Positions 1-11,449 of a DNA stretch of 64,000 bases are shown here, piece by piece; within the stretch, counting starts at the first letter, position 1, and every line of letters begins with the position of its first letter. The notes below the pieces were generated by a model that saw only the letters and a program-made list of their open reading frames with translations, made no database searches and had not been told where the DNA came from. Position numbers and translations under genes: made by a program. This DNA is from Pomphorhynchus laevis (Eukaryota > Acanthocephala > Palaeacanthocephala > Echinorhynchida > Pomphorhynchidae), in NCBI GenBank assembly GCA_012934845.2, contig WNNJ02003516.1, forward strand, positions 117,006 through 181,005, in the 5' to 3' direction.

Positions 1-99
1 TATAAATGGAATTATTTGAAGAATATAAATGAATTTAAGGAGAGTGAGACCATTCCGCGTGAATTTCTTGTAAAACATGTAAGCCAGACGCGAAAGAAT

Positions 100-135
100 G
101 ACGAATGCCGTTTCGTCATCACAATGACTCATCAG
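100..135 (-). ncRNA. Candidate hammerhead ribozyme core, copy 1
   Basis: On the minus strand the order is CTGATGA (135-129), then a perfect 5-bp stem II with a TGTG loop (128-115), GAAAC (114-110), a 3-bp stem III (ACG with CGT, loop GCATT) and the cleavage triplet GTC ending at 100. Every invariant core base of a hammerhead is in place and in the right order. Stem I is the weak point: the bases directly flanking the core do not pair, though GCCAG and CTGGC further out could. Activity is therefore uncertain. Confidence 0.65.
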
Positions 136-338
136 GGCCAGATCCATCCCACTACTGGATGCAGAAGAGGACTGGCAGACGGCAATCAATGAATAAATCA
201 ATGTGAATGATGTACTAGAAAATTTTCTAGTAGCATCATCGAGTACTAAATCAGCACAACAGCTTCACCAAAAAGGATCATTAGCAAAAGCACTGGCGTG
301 AATTTCTTGTAAAACATGTAAGCCAGACGCGAAAGAAT

Positions 339-374
339 GACGAATGCCATTTCGTCATCACAATAACTCATCAT
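339..374 (-). ncRNA. Degenerate hammerhead core, copy 2
   Basis: This is the same arrangement as the core at 100-135, in the second repeat copy. The first core box reads ATGATGA instead of CTGATGA, stem II has one changed pair, and GAAAC has become GAAAT. It is probably inactive. Confidence 0.5.
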
Positions 375-439
375 TGTCAGATCCCTCACACTACTGGATG
401 CAGAGGAGGACTGGCAACTAATTTATGATAATAGATCAT

Positions 440-1578
440 AAATTATGATTATATAAAATCATCGATTATTTCATGATTTATATTTTCACATGACTCATTC
501 CTGCGCAAAGCTATTATCTGATGTGTGTGGTTATTTCCAAGATGGTGCGTTTCTATTAACTGATTGTCTTAAGCATGCGGAATCGATTTTAAATACTAGC
601 ACAGCCGCTCCTCTTCGTCGTGTTTTATTACAATGAAACGTTGTAATCGTTAATGAAATTATGGATTGTTAAAATTTGTTTTGTGCTTATCTATGAACCT
701 GCTCATAAAATTATACTATATGTTCAGCATATGTGTTGAACACATATTCTGAACACATCTTCAATTTTGTTCAATGAAGAAATATACACTCAATTTTATA
801 TACGAGATTACACAGCAAATCAATATTTGCAAAAACATATCATGACCCATGAAACAATCATAATAATTAATCATAGTGGATTATTATCCAATTTATTAAT
901 TTAATTGAATTAATGTTGTATATGGAACTAATGCGTTTGTGTTGTTGTATAAAATGTGGTTGTTTTTTAATAAAATGGATTAATATGTATAAAATGATAA
1001 TGTCTTGCGTATGTTAAAACTTTATGGAAATTACAGAAATATACACCTATCAGAAAGATATGTCATCCATATATAGTACCAAACTAAAATAAAGTTCAAT
1101 AAATTCACTCAGCATTATTTACTCACCATTATATAGATGAAAATATGCTAAAGTCACTTTTGAAATAGCATTGCAGATTAATGACCAAAAGTTAGTGGGT
1201 CTGAACTAACGCTCATTGAACTTTTGTTTTCATTTTATGTATATCTATGTAAATTTAAGTGAATTGAATTAATATAAATTTGAAGCATTTTTTCCACTTC
1301 AATAAACTAAAACTTATTACTCTCGAATGGCATTGTAGTAGCAAAATTAACGATTACAACATTAAATAAATTGATTGCGACATTGAGAATAAAAATGATT
1401 GTAATTATGCATTCAAGAAATTAAATACAATTTTTTATTTTAAGTAAAAATAAAAAATTTGCAATTCTTTATTATATATAGTAAAATCGCATTTGATGTC
1501 AGTACTTCAACATCGTTTCTTTGTAAGTTTTTATACCTTTATTCATATTAAATACCAAGATTAGGTAACTAAATACTT
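440..1578. other. AT-rich intron-like sequence, no gene seen
   Basis: No coding stretch, RNA gene or clear repeat was found. It lies directly 3' of the donor site of the GMPPA exon on the minus strand, so it is probably intron of that gene. The next GMPPA exon, expected to begin with a motif like YLQEFAPLGTAGG, is not visible here. Confidence 0.5.
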
Positions 1579-1580
1579 AC

Positions 1581-1785
1581 CTGATAGGAATATTAAATTT
1601 GATTTGCATTTGTTCAATGAGGCGAGAAAGACGTTCATCTATGTCATAGTAGCCTATCAGATTTATACCAGTAATTTTATTAGATAAAGGCGCACATTGA
1701 CTGATTAAATGTTGAATAATTGGCTGTCCAGCAATAGGAAATAAAGGTTTCGGCAGCTCTAGTGAAAGCGGCCTGAAGCGCGTAC
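1581..1785 (-). CDS. GMPPA: GMPPA (GDP-mannose pyrophosphorylase A) internal exon
   Basis: The exon encodes [20 protein letters not shown] followed by QPIIQHLI and ends in FNIPIR. This matches the N-terminal nucleotidyltransferase region of GMPPA, where the human protein has [20 protein letters not shown] and FNLPVR at equivalent places. The exon is bounded on the minus strand by an acceptor (gcatttag, ending at 1786) and a consensus donor (GTAAGTATT starting at 1580). GMPPA is the regulatory, largely non-catalytic partner of GMPPB in the cytosolic complex that makes GDP-mannose for glycosylation. The upstream exon, with the MLKAVILIGGP-type start, is not found between 1790 and 2800. The RLE-type LINEs further right may therefore sit in the first intron. 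The ATG at 1795 is intronic and not the true start. Confidence 0.9.
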
Positions 1786-2491
1786 CTAAATGCATATAAT
1801 CTTATACAAAGTTTAAAAGCTCTCGATTTGATTATCGAACTTGAAGTGACCAATAACTTGATTTACACGGGCCACTATTGAGTTTTAATATTCAAATTAA
1901 TATTAATACTAATTTAATATTAATACTGCCTTTCAAGCAATAATAAATGTATTTATTGATATTAAAAAATAAATTCACAGAAAAATTATTTATTAAGTAG
2001 GTCAATTATGTTTTCAAAAAGAAATAAATAAAAAATAATCGCCCGAGCAAGATGATTGTAAATCAAATACAATATAAAATAGTACAATGTAAAAACAAGC
2101 TTCACATTGTCCATTTTATTCGAACCGGGTTGCATAGTAAGTCTGTTCACGATATGCTACTATACGACTCGATCAAAATGTGTTAATTACGCAAATTTTG
2201 TGAATATATCTAAACATATAATTCATATATTTATTTAGAATAAATTTGTTTTTATGATTTCCCTTTGTCAATATCAGACCTGAAGCGATCAAATTTATAT
2301 AAGCAATTTTAAAGCTACTATACATCTAATTTAAACTCCTTCTACTTCCCCAAATATTTATAGTTTATATAAATTCATTTTTACTACGGTAGCATTTTTA
2401 AAGAGCAGCTTTGCTTAAATGGTATAAGGAAATGTTTGCTGAGACGCTGTTTTTAAGTTAATACATCCATCACTGACAAATACCGCAGGTA

Positions 2492-2689
2492 TTAATACTT
2501 GTTGCTCGAACCTGCTTTTAAAGAATTGCTATTCATTTTATTATTGAAACAATGGCTAATTGCTTGGCGTATTGCCCATATAGGAAAATCTCCAGATTTT
2601 GAAATTTCCAAATATCGCTGGAATTGTCTGTCCCTAACAATTGGTGTTGAGTTATTTGCATTCCGATCATAAAGCGCTTTATCTCCCAT
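2492..2689 (-). CDS. Hypothetical 65-aa protein
   Basis: The frame opens with ATG at 2689 (MGDKALYDRN) and ends with TAA at 2492. Its amino-acid make-up is balanced, with a middle stretch RDRQFQRYLEISKSGDFPIW and a Ser/Asn-rich end. This is unlike the Lys/Asn/Ile noise common in this AT-rich DNA. I do not recognise the family. It could be a small gene, a terminal exon, or chance. It shares strand with the GMPPA exon, but no splice link between them is evident. Confidence 0.35.
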   Translation of the reverse strand: MGDKALYDRNANNSTPIVRDRQFQRYLEISKSGDFPIWAIRQAISHCFNNKMNSNSLKAGSSNKY

Positions 2690-2829
2690 AATTGTGTAGT
2701 TAGTATATACATTGTATTCCAATTTGTTGGATACTAGGGTATATTAGGTTTTTTTCAGTCGAAAATCTGTGAACAAAAATGTCATATTTTATTATTCCTC
2801 TCGATCTTTAAAAGCCCTGAACAATAATT

Positions 2830-5800
2830 ATTATTAATACTAGTAATTTATAAGTAAAAATTTTCTTGATTACAACATTTTACAATCTAAAGTAACTACA
2901 GTAATCTAAAGAAAATACAATACAAAATCAACTCAACGATATTGGGGAACGATCAGCAAACATCAACGATACAAGATTAAGTCCCTATTAAACTCACAAG
3001 GACTTGTTCTCTACGGCTTAAACACTCGATCACCAAAGCTAATTACAATAAAACTTACAATTACAACATAACCCAACGATAAACCCAACGAGAAATATCA
3101 GTTTACAAAAAAACACAACACATGCCTCGGGGAAAGCCTGCTGATATGCCCAGATGCTGTACATGCAATGGCCAAGCGGCACGCTACAAGGGTGTAAATG
3201 CGAAAGGTCTGGAAAATCGTGTATGGACTGCCTTGCTAGGAACTGCTCAAATCGACTAGAAGTACCTACACTAGAGGGCGATAATGTCCTGATTTTCACA
3301 GAGTCTGCCGACGTTCCAACCAAAAAGACTGTCCGAATGGATGAAGTGTACGATGAGGTAATTCTATGGAAACCTAGTCTGTTTCGATTGCCACGTTGTT
3401 GTGAATCGGAAATCTTCATCGCTGAACTTACTCGAATATATGATGGAGCATCATCAAACACGGATTCACTCATATGTGCAATATCACTTTGTTAATTAGT
3501 TGTACAACGTAGTGGATATTCGAATACGCGAAAGCTCAAGGCTTTATTAACAAGACGTCTTGCTAGCTGGTCCTCTGGAGGCATCTCATCTCTATTAAAC
3601 GAAGCTAGATATCTTCAGCGTCTTGACGTAAAAAAATTACACAACAATATAACCAACGATACAACGAAACTATTTCGGAAGTTTGTTCTCAATGGTAAGA
3701 TAACGGCAGCGATGAAATTAATCAAGACAGAGTATGGACACGGCGTGCCAATGGGCCTGGATACTTTAACATGTGGTAAATCAGTGAGACAGATACTTAT
3801 TGATAAGCATCCACAGCCAGCTGACATACATGAGGAAGCACTAGTCACTCAACCAATAACTGAAATACATGACTTCAACCAAGTTGCTTTCGAGAGTATT
3901 GACGGATCAAAAATAATTGAGGCTGCTAAGAAAACAAAGGTAGTGCAGGACCTTCTGGAATAGACGCAAAAGCATGGACCGAAATGCTTTCGAATTTCGG
4001 TACGGAGTCACAACAATTAACGGATGCGCTAGCATTGTTTGCTCAACGAATCGCTACTAAGGAAGTTTCTGATGAGTCGATCAAAGCTTTTACGACAAGT
4101 CGCCTTATTGCATTAAGTAAGAATCCAGGTATGCGTCCAATTGGAATAGGTGATGTCTCAAGACGTATCATATCGAAAGTCATACTTGATGTTGCACGGC
4201 TACAGCTACAACAGATATGCGGTAAAACACAGTTTTGTGCTGGTCAGCGCGCAGGTACTGAATGTGTAGTCCATGCCTTACGTGATTTGTTATCGAGTAA
4301 ACCAAATTCGGTGGTCTTGACTATTGATGCAGATAATGCATTTAATCGAATCAACAGGAAAACTGCCCTGGCCAACATGCCACAAATATGCCCAGCGCTA
4401 TCGAATGTTATGTCAAACCTTTATAGAAGTCCGACGTCATTGACAATTGGGAATGAAATCATACTCTCCCAAGAAGGATTTACGCAGGGAGATGTTTTAT
4501 CGATGTCTGCTTATGCTGCAGCTACACTTCCTATGATACAAAAGATATCTGCGGAGTATCCTGATGTGCTCCAATGCTGGTATGCTGATGGCGGCAATAT
4601 GGTCGGTGATCCTGATACAGTGAAGATGGCGTTTGAACTGCTACGAAAAATTGGACCGTCATATGGTTTCTTCGTTAATCCGGCGAAATGTCGACTATAC
4701 GGAAATGGATGTATAGCTGAAACGCTCCACGCTTTATTTGATGACCTTCAAATTTCTGTTGACATGGATGGCGTGTCTATATTGAGGTCTCCTATTGGAA
4801 AGGATGACTTTGTAAAAGAGCATATTCAATCTGATGTACGTTCGTTGATCGAGACAGTTACTCGTATCACACAAATCGGTCGTTCAGAGCTACAGATCGC
4901 TTTCGTTGCTCTCATAAGATCTCTTCAACAAAAATGGATATATATGCAACGATCATGTCATTGCTCGATTGAGTGGTTTGATGCGCTGGCATAATCGATA
5001 AGATCGATGATAACTGAATTAACTGGAATTGACATTGAAACAAATGAAGTTCTATGGAGGGTGTTTAACATGACTTTGAGAGATGGTGGTATCGGCGTTA
5101 AAGACCCTATGCGTTCAGTAGACCAAGAATATAACGCTTCACGTTTGGTGTGCAAGCCATGTTTAGGAGATGTTACGGGGCTAGATCTAATAAATAATCA
5201 AAACAGATTAAGTAAAGAAATTCGTGCTAACCGTTTAAAAGCGGAAAGGATGAATCGCAGTGACATTATAAATCAGGTCGACCCTATTCTCAAGAATGCC
5301 ATCGAGCATGCATCAGTATCTGGATCATCTTCGTGATTGTCAACATACCCAACAAACAGTTATTCTTCCAGAATAAGTAATACAGTCTTTCAAGATGCAC
5401 TAGCCACCAGATACGGATTTCTCCATCCCTCATCACCGAAATACTGCCAATGTAAAGAACAAAACTCGATATCACACACTTTCTCGTGCCCTTTAGGCGA
5501 CTTGCCATCAATGAGACACGATGCCGTCCGTGATTTTCTAGCGAATAGATTATTCGAATGTTGTCGTAACGTAGCAATCGAGCCAAAACTATCCCCTCTG
5601 CATGATGAAATATACTTTCAAAATCACGGTACAACTATTGATCGTGAAGCGAGACTTGACATATCATGTTCCGGAATCTTTGGAAACAGAACGGAGTGTA
5701 CTTTCCTTGATATCTGCGTGTTCAACGCATACGCTCCCTCTAACTCCAGTAAGAGTATCGGACCATGCTTCGAATATCATGAACTAAGGAAGAAAAGGAA

Positions 5801-6240
5801 ATATCTTGAGAGAGTAAATAGCATAGAGCATGCGTCATTTATTCCCGTAGTATTTTCGATGCTCGGTGGGGCGGGTACGGAAGCGGCAATCCTGTTAAAG
5901 AGAATCGCGGGCTCCATGGCAAGGAGTCATAACAGCTCATACAACGATGAAATAAGCAGATTACGTAGTGGCATCGGCGTTATCCTTGCAAAGATGACTT
6001 CTCGATGTGTCCGTGGAGCTCGAACGGCTATAAATCGTCCTCAAAGGGATTTATGCTTAATCAAGGAAGAATAATTTAGTGACTTTTTGAATATTAAAGC
6101 TGGCTTGGTGAGGTTTTTTTCTTTAAAATTGTAAATTAAGGCCCATTTGCGGAAACCTATATTAATGTAATAATATTTATAATAAAAAAAGAAATCAACT
6201 AAAAAAAGTAATTTATAATTATTAATAATATAGTAATTTT
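2830..6240 (+). mobile_element. RLE-type LINE, copy 1 (broken)
   Basis: This is a non-LTR retrotransposon whose single long protein ran from about 3122 to 6074, with an A/C-rich 5' leader containing repeated CAATCTAAAGTAA-like words and a 3' UTR with GCCCATTTGCGG. The leader words and the 3' motif recur in copy 2 directly downstream, which defines the family. The domain order (Cys finger, RT, CCHC finger, restriction-like endonuclease) places it in the R2-like superfamily of RLE elements. The exact clade is unresolved. Element edges are approximate because no target-site duplication was identified. Confidence 0.8.
3122..6074 (+). pseudogene. RLE-LINE polyprotein, copy 1: finger, RT, endonuclease
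   Basis: The frame starts MPRGKPADMPRCCTCNG at 3122 and is frameshifted within the finger; the next piece (3154-3495) continues CKCERSGKSCMDC. RT pieces follow at 3712-3963 and 3984-4994, with SRLIALSKNPGMRPIGIGDV, then AGQRAGTECVVHA and EGFTQGD. The catalytic box at 4581-4592 reads YADG where YADD is expected, so one catalytic aspartate is lost. A linker piece is at 5007-5336. The C-terminal piece 5337-6074 has a CQC...H...C finger, then ARLDISCSG, FLDICVFN and KRKYLERV, which fit the D, D and K of a restriction-like nuclease. Several frame breaks and the lost aspartate make it inactive. Confidence 0.8.
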
Positions 6241-6369
6241 AGACTAGTTTGAAATTCTTGGCTGCTAATTAATAACTACTTACAATCTAAAGTAAATACA
6301 ATCTAAAATAAATACACATTGAAGAGCATTAATCACGATCGATCTACTGACACTGAGTATATTTTGAGA

Positions 6370-6449
6370 AAGGGTCATAGCACAGATCCCTGAGGAACTC
6401 TTTCAGTCTGGGACATAAAGCACAGATCTCTGAGGAACTCTTTCAGTTT
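6370..6449 (+). repeat. 40-bp tandem duplication between the two LINEs
   Basis: The word CACAGATC(C/T)CTGAGGAACT plus CTTTCAGT occurs at 6381 and again at 6421, giving two 40-bp units with few differences. It lies between the 3' end of RLE-LINE copy 1 and the leader of copy 2. Confidence 0.75.
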
Positions 6450-6621
6450 AGGATAAAAAAGTTTGGGATATAATATACATACAATCTAAAGTAAATACAA
6501 TCTAACAAATTCGCAGACAACGATACAATACATAACATTCAAGCTTAAACACAATCACAATAAACCATACAAGAGTCATCCCAAGATAAAAGAATAAAAT
6601 GGCTCCGGCCGTCGAACAGTT

Positions 6622-9600
6622 ATGCCACGAGGCATCCCCTCTTCGATACAAAAGTGTTGTTCGTGCAATGGCGTGGTTGCCAAATGCTTGAGGTGTCGGT
6701 GCGCGAGATCGAATAAACCATGTCTTAATTGCTCAGCTCCAAACTGCCTGCGCAAAACTCAATGTGTTCAGGAATTCAGCAATCACGGTAACAACGAGTT
6801 TCAAATTGTACAGGAGCTTCAACCCTCGAACGTACGAGCATCACACGATCCAATATTCATGACAGAGATAAATTTAGAAAAATGGTCACTTGACTGTGTA
6901 CGACGAAATAATCCAATGGTGTCCAAATCTTTTTAAATTACGGATGTGTAGTGCAAGCAAGAAATTTCTTGGTCTAATTACAACTTGTTTTGATGACTTT
7001 AATAAAGCAAGAATAGATCGAAATGATCCTTTGAAAAGGGCCACCGCGCTAGGTCAAATTCTTTTGCAGATAATTCCGACACGGAAAGTTAACCTAACTA
7101 GGAAAACACTGGAACGGAGAATACTACTTTGGAGGGGGAAACTTAATGAGCTACTGGCAGAAGCGCGATTTCTTCAAAAGTGTCGGGTAAGTGAACTAGA
7201 AAAAGATGGGAACATGCCCACATCGAATACAAAAAAGGCTGTCAATCTTATTAAATCAGGAAATATCAGCAAAGCATCGCGATTATTAAAACAACGGTCT
7301 GGTGGTGGAATATTGTCATTGGGAACTGAACTTGACGGTATTACCGTGCTTCAAAAACTAAGGGAGCTGCATCCTACTAACGCGTCGGCGTCCGACAGCC
7401 TGGTGCTTAGAGATAGGTTGGATGGATACGTGGAACATCATGCCTCACGATTTTATGATTTGACGCCAGAGGAAATTATAACAGCAGCAAAACGAACACG
7501 CGGATCTGCTGGTCCGTCTGGAGTAGACTCTGATGGTTGGAGACATTTTCTTACATCATTTGGTAAAAGTTCTTACCTTCTAGCCGACAATATATGTGAA
7601 TTTGCAATTAAGATATCGACTGAATCTATTGAGCCATCCCTTCTGCAGGCATATACAGTAAGCCGTTTGATACCACTAAACAAGATGCCTGGTGTCAGAC
7701 CAATTGGAATTGGCGAGGTAGTGAGGAGAATAGTTGGTCGTGCTTTGCTTTCACGCATCAAAAATGATCTGACAGCAGTCTGTGGGAGTTTTCAACTATG
7801 CGCTGGACAACGATGTGGTACCGAAATCGCTGTCCATTCAGTCCGAACAGCGTTTGAAAAATCGGTCGATAATTGTGCTATTGTTAGATGCAAGAAACGC
7901 ATTTAATTTTGTTAACAGAGAAATAGCTCTAACAAATATGAAATATATATGTCTAGCTTTATCGACGATATTAAATAACACGTATGGGTAACCATCAATT
8001 CTTACTGTCGATAATATAACGCTACTGTCGGCTGAAGGATTCACACAAGGAGATACGCTGACCATGGCTGCACTACGCTGCTGCATCAATGCCCCTAATT
8101 GACAGATTGAGTAAGATTGCACCTGGAGCTATCCACTGTTGGTACGCAGACGATGGAGCATGTGTCGGAAAAATCGATGACCTCTTAAAAGTGTGGGAAT
8201 GTGTCAAGCAGTTGGGCCCGAATTATGGATAATTTGTAAATCCTACAAAATGCACGCTTCTGACACACGACGTAGAGCTACGGACTAATCTAAAGCGATT
8301 TGCAGACGATACCGTACCTATACATAAAGATGATGCCAAATACCTAGGAAGCTTTATAGGGATCGGCGAATACGTGAAGTCATGAGTTAAAGAAACGGTC
8401 AACGATTGGAATAAGTTACTTGATCAGCTTCATGAGATTGCATCAATCAACGCATTCTCGGCTTATATTCTATTGACAAAGGCATATCAACACCAACAGA
8501 CTTATTTATTCAGAACTTGCAAAACCACAAACGGTTGGTATAAAAGCTTTCGTTCGCGGCTGTTCGAGCACTTATTACCTCATATGTTAGGTACCGGACC
8601 GATTGGAGAGGAAGATTGAATACTAATTACGCTTCCGTTCAAATTTGGTGGACTCGGAATTTATAACCCAACCGAAATAGGAAATATCGATTACGTGAAC
8701 TCGTTAAAGATGTTTGAGCTTAATAGGAATAGCTGTCAAGATTCTGTTCTTCTGGATAATTGACGAGATTTGCTGAGCCACATCCGACATTCCAATTTTA
8801 GCAGATGGGCTCATATTTCATCAGGTCTCATCCAATCCTCGGAGAGGGATCTTGCTTCGATTCTTAAAAACGCCAATACAACTGGAGCGTCGTCATGGCT
8901 GAATCCAGCGTATGACCTAATGAGTACATTTCTAACTTCCAGGGAGTTTCAAGACACTGTTGCAGTACGACATGGCTGGCAACCAAACTCAATGGCAAAT
9001 AAGTGCCCTTGCGGTGCCGGATTTGATATTACGCATGCCCTGTCATGCCCGACTGGAGGATTTAATTTTGTCCGTCACAATATTGTAATCGATGAAATAT
9101 CTAAATGTTTAAGCACGTTTTGTAAGTGCGTAATAAAAGAACCCCAACTTAATCATGTACCTCAATCTATTGAATTCGATAACAATACAACATCGCGAGA
9201 TAGAGATGCAAGGGCAGATATTTCTTGCAACGGCCTATTTGGAATTGCTACGGACCGGTCCTTCATGGATATATGCGTTTTTAACTCTTTAGCTCCGTCG
9301 TACTCCCTATCAAGAATATCAGACCCCTTCAAATACCACGAAAATCGCAAAAATGCAAAATATAATGAACGAATAGTGAAAGTCGAGCATGCATCCTTTC
9401 ATCCGATTATATTATCGACCACAGGAGGGATGGGTCCGACAACGAACGCTGTACTGAAACAAATATCAAGTCAGATATCCACTCGCACTCATTCTTCGTA
9501 CAATGATTGTATACGAACCTTACGATCAAGGATCTCAACCCTTATTGCAAAGGATGTTTCAATGTCAATAAGGATGAAACCTTACGCATGTCAGAAAGTA

Positions 9601-9627
9601 GACATGTCAGAAAGCAACAACCAATGA
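6622..9627 (+). pseudogene. RLE-LINE polyprotein, copy 2
   Basis: The frame starts at ATG 6622 (MPRGIPSS) with a Cys-rich finger CCSCNG...CLRCRC...CLNC...C that resembles copy 1. The RT runs from about 6890 to 8400, with SRLIPLNKMPGVRPIGIGEV, AGQRCGTEIAVHSV, DARNAFN, EGFTQGD and WYADDGA. An in-frame TAA sits in the motif NYG-FVNPTKC (about 8230), another stop lies near 8385, and there are frameshifts around 7890 and 8075. The last piece, 8770-9627, has CPCGAGF...HALSCPTGG...RHN, then ARADISCNG, FMDICVFN and NAKYNERIVKVEHASF. These are the CCHC finger and the D/D/K residues of the restriction-like endonuclease. Only a handful of breaks separate it from an open frame. Confidence 0.82.
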
Positions 9628-9770
9628 TCACACAAAATCACAAATAACGTTTTAAGTTTAATAGTGATAACAATATAAGAGCCCATTTGCGGGTAACCCG
9701 TAAATTGTAATTATCTGTTATCAATAATAAATTTTGAGAGTAATTTATAATTTATTATTTATTAAAGCAC

Positions 9771-10370
9771 TAGTATTGGTGTTTTTAATGTTGACGAAAA
9801 AATCATAGAATTCGTCAAATATGTGAAAAGCCTTAAATCTATAATAAAGCATTAGTCTCTATGTTTAAAATACTTAAGGACATTAAAATAATTAAAATAA
9901 TATTTCAGTGTATCAAGATGATATTTTGCTGAGATATGATAAATAAAAACCGCAGTCAGAAATATAAAAATATATATTTTATATATTAACATATTGTAAC
10001 CAAGCAAATTATCCATCAGAAAATTGTTATTACGATAAAAAATAACTGCAGCACGTTGGATGAGTATGAACAACTCAAAATGAAAAATAACTGTATAGGA
10101 ATACTGGATTATAATATATATATTTAAAATTAAGATATATTTTTAAAATTATATAATAATTGTAAATACAGTTAAGTGATCCGATTTTATTTATTAAACA
10201 CAAGGAAATTTCTATTGTAATATTTACTCTATAAATAACTTAAATATTTTAATGCTTGACACATTAGCTCTTAGATGTAAATTTTTATGATAGTAAAAAT
10301 TATGTTTTGAGTTATAATGAGATATTGCACTAGATAATCGAATTTTATCAAAGACATCATAGGCAAGTAT
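9771..10370. other. AT-rich spacer, nothing recognised
   Basis: Very AT-rich sequence without a supported gene or repeat. The 73-aa minus frame at 9852-10073 has noise-like composition. Confidence 0.4.
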
Positions 10371-11405
10371 TTCGGCACCTCGATAATATGTTTCGGATAA
10401 TATAAATTACGGATTCTCAAAGCACGTTTGTCTCTAGATACGTGAATTCTTGAGTAAACGTTCCTTTGCTGTACGAGTTGCTGAGTCTCTTTCTGAATGG
10501 TTTTATCTCACTCAAGGTGTTCAACAAGGCTGCAACCTTAGTCCCACTTTGTTTAATATCTACATCAACGAAATTGCTGTAAATGTTACATGTCAGTGCC
10601 TATTATACGCCGATGACATGAAACTGTGTTGCCCTTTATTTCGTGGTTGTTCTATCTCTCCCCTACTACAATCAGATTTGGATAAAGTTAAGAGTTGGTG
10701 TTCATCACACGGCTTAGTAATTAATGTTGGTAAATGTCGACATATGAGAATTGTCAATCCCGATTACCTTCCCCTTCTTATCAATTCAGCTCAACACTTA
10801 TCGAATCAGTAAATCACTTTACTGATCTAGGTGTTGTTATCTCCTCCAATTTAAAATCTCGTCTTCATTCTCCTGCGATTATTGCAAAATGCCGTAGAAT
10901 TTTAGGATTTCTTCATCGAAACGTTAGACGACTTGAGCCAAAGGCTTTACGCATTGTATATTCGAGTCTCTTAAAATCAAATATGCTCAATGCATCTCAC
11001 GCGACACACCCTCAACTGAAATCAGAATTGAGTGAATTCGACAATATTTTGAGAAGAGCCACGCACTTGGTTCCGGCAACTCGCTCCATTCCTTATCCAG
11101 TTATACTATAGACGTTAGGTATAAGATCTATTGAATGCAATCTGTTGATTGCAGATCTTACACTAGTGTGGATGTCGCTGCGCGTGCCTAACCATCCGTG
11201 TAAGCAGCTGTTCTGTCTTCGTGAATCTTCAATGTTACGTGGACACGAGCTATGTTCGAAGCATCGCTCAAAGCATTGAACAAATAGCACGATAGTGATG
11301 GATCGCGTCTGTAAACGATGGAATGGATTATCACCTGGTGTGATCAACAGCTCTTCTGCGATGCAATTCAAAGAACTCCTAAAGCTTGACCTCGTGAACT
11401 CTTGA
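10370..11405 (+). mobile_element. CR1/Jockey-like LINE, 3' RT fragment
   Basis: The reading starts near 10450 with LSKRSFAVRVAESLSEWFYL, then TQGVQQGCNLSPTLFNIYIN and CLLYADDMKLC, the B and C boxes of an APE-class LINE reverse transcriptase. After one frameshift near 10780 it continues with HFTDLGVVISSNLKS, RCRRILGFLHR-type thumb sequence and RRATHLVPATRS, and ends near 11404. An in-frame stop lies at about 11110. A T/G-rich stretch (11407-11440) follows. No endonuclease domain is present, so this is a 5'-truncated copy. The catalytic YADD is intact. The clade (CR1, Jockey or a relative) cannot be settled by eye. Confidence 0.75.
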
Positions 11406-11449
11406 TGTTTTTTTTCGTTTTTTTGTTTTTTGTTTATTCTCGATGTGAT

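Larger units (their letters stand above)
57..419 (-). repeat. Duplicated repeat unit carrying hammerhead cores
   Basis: Two copies of a roughly 125-bp unit begin at 57 and 296, 239 bp apart, and differ at a handful of positions. The 113 bp between them is AT-rich and shows no match to the unit. Read on the minus strand, each unit contains a hammerhead-type core, listed separately. The unit is more GC-rich than its surroundings and has no convincing reading frame. Repeats bearing hammerheads are known from Penelope-like terminal repeats and retrozymes, so a retroelement terminal repeat is the likeliest origin. The family is not identified. Confidence 0.8.
6250..9770 (+). mobile_element. RLE-type LINE, copy 2 (broken)
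   Basis: Same family and orientation as copy 1, inserted head-to-tail. The leader (about 6270-6620) has the same CAATCTAAAGTAAATAC words, and the 3' UTR has GCCCATTTGCGG at about 9683. This copy is better preserved than copy 1: its catalytic YADD box is intact at 8143-8154. Its protein sequence differs clearly from copy 1, so the two are not a recent tandem duplication. Confidence 0.8.
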
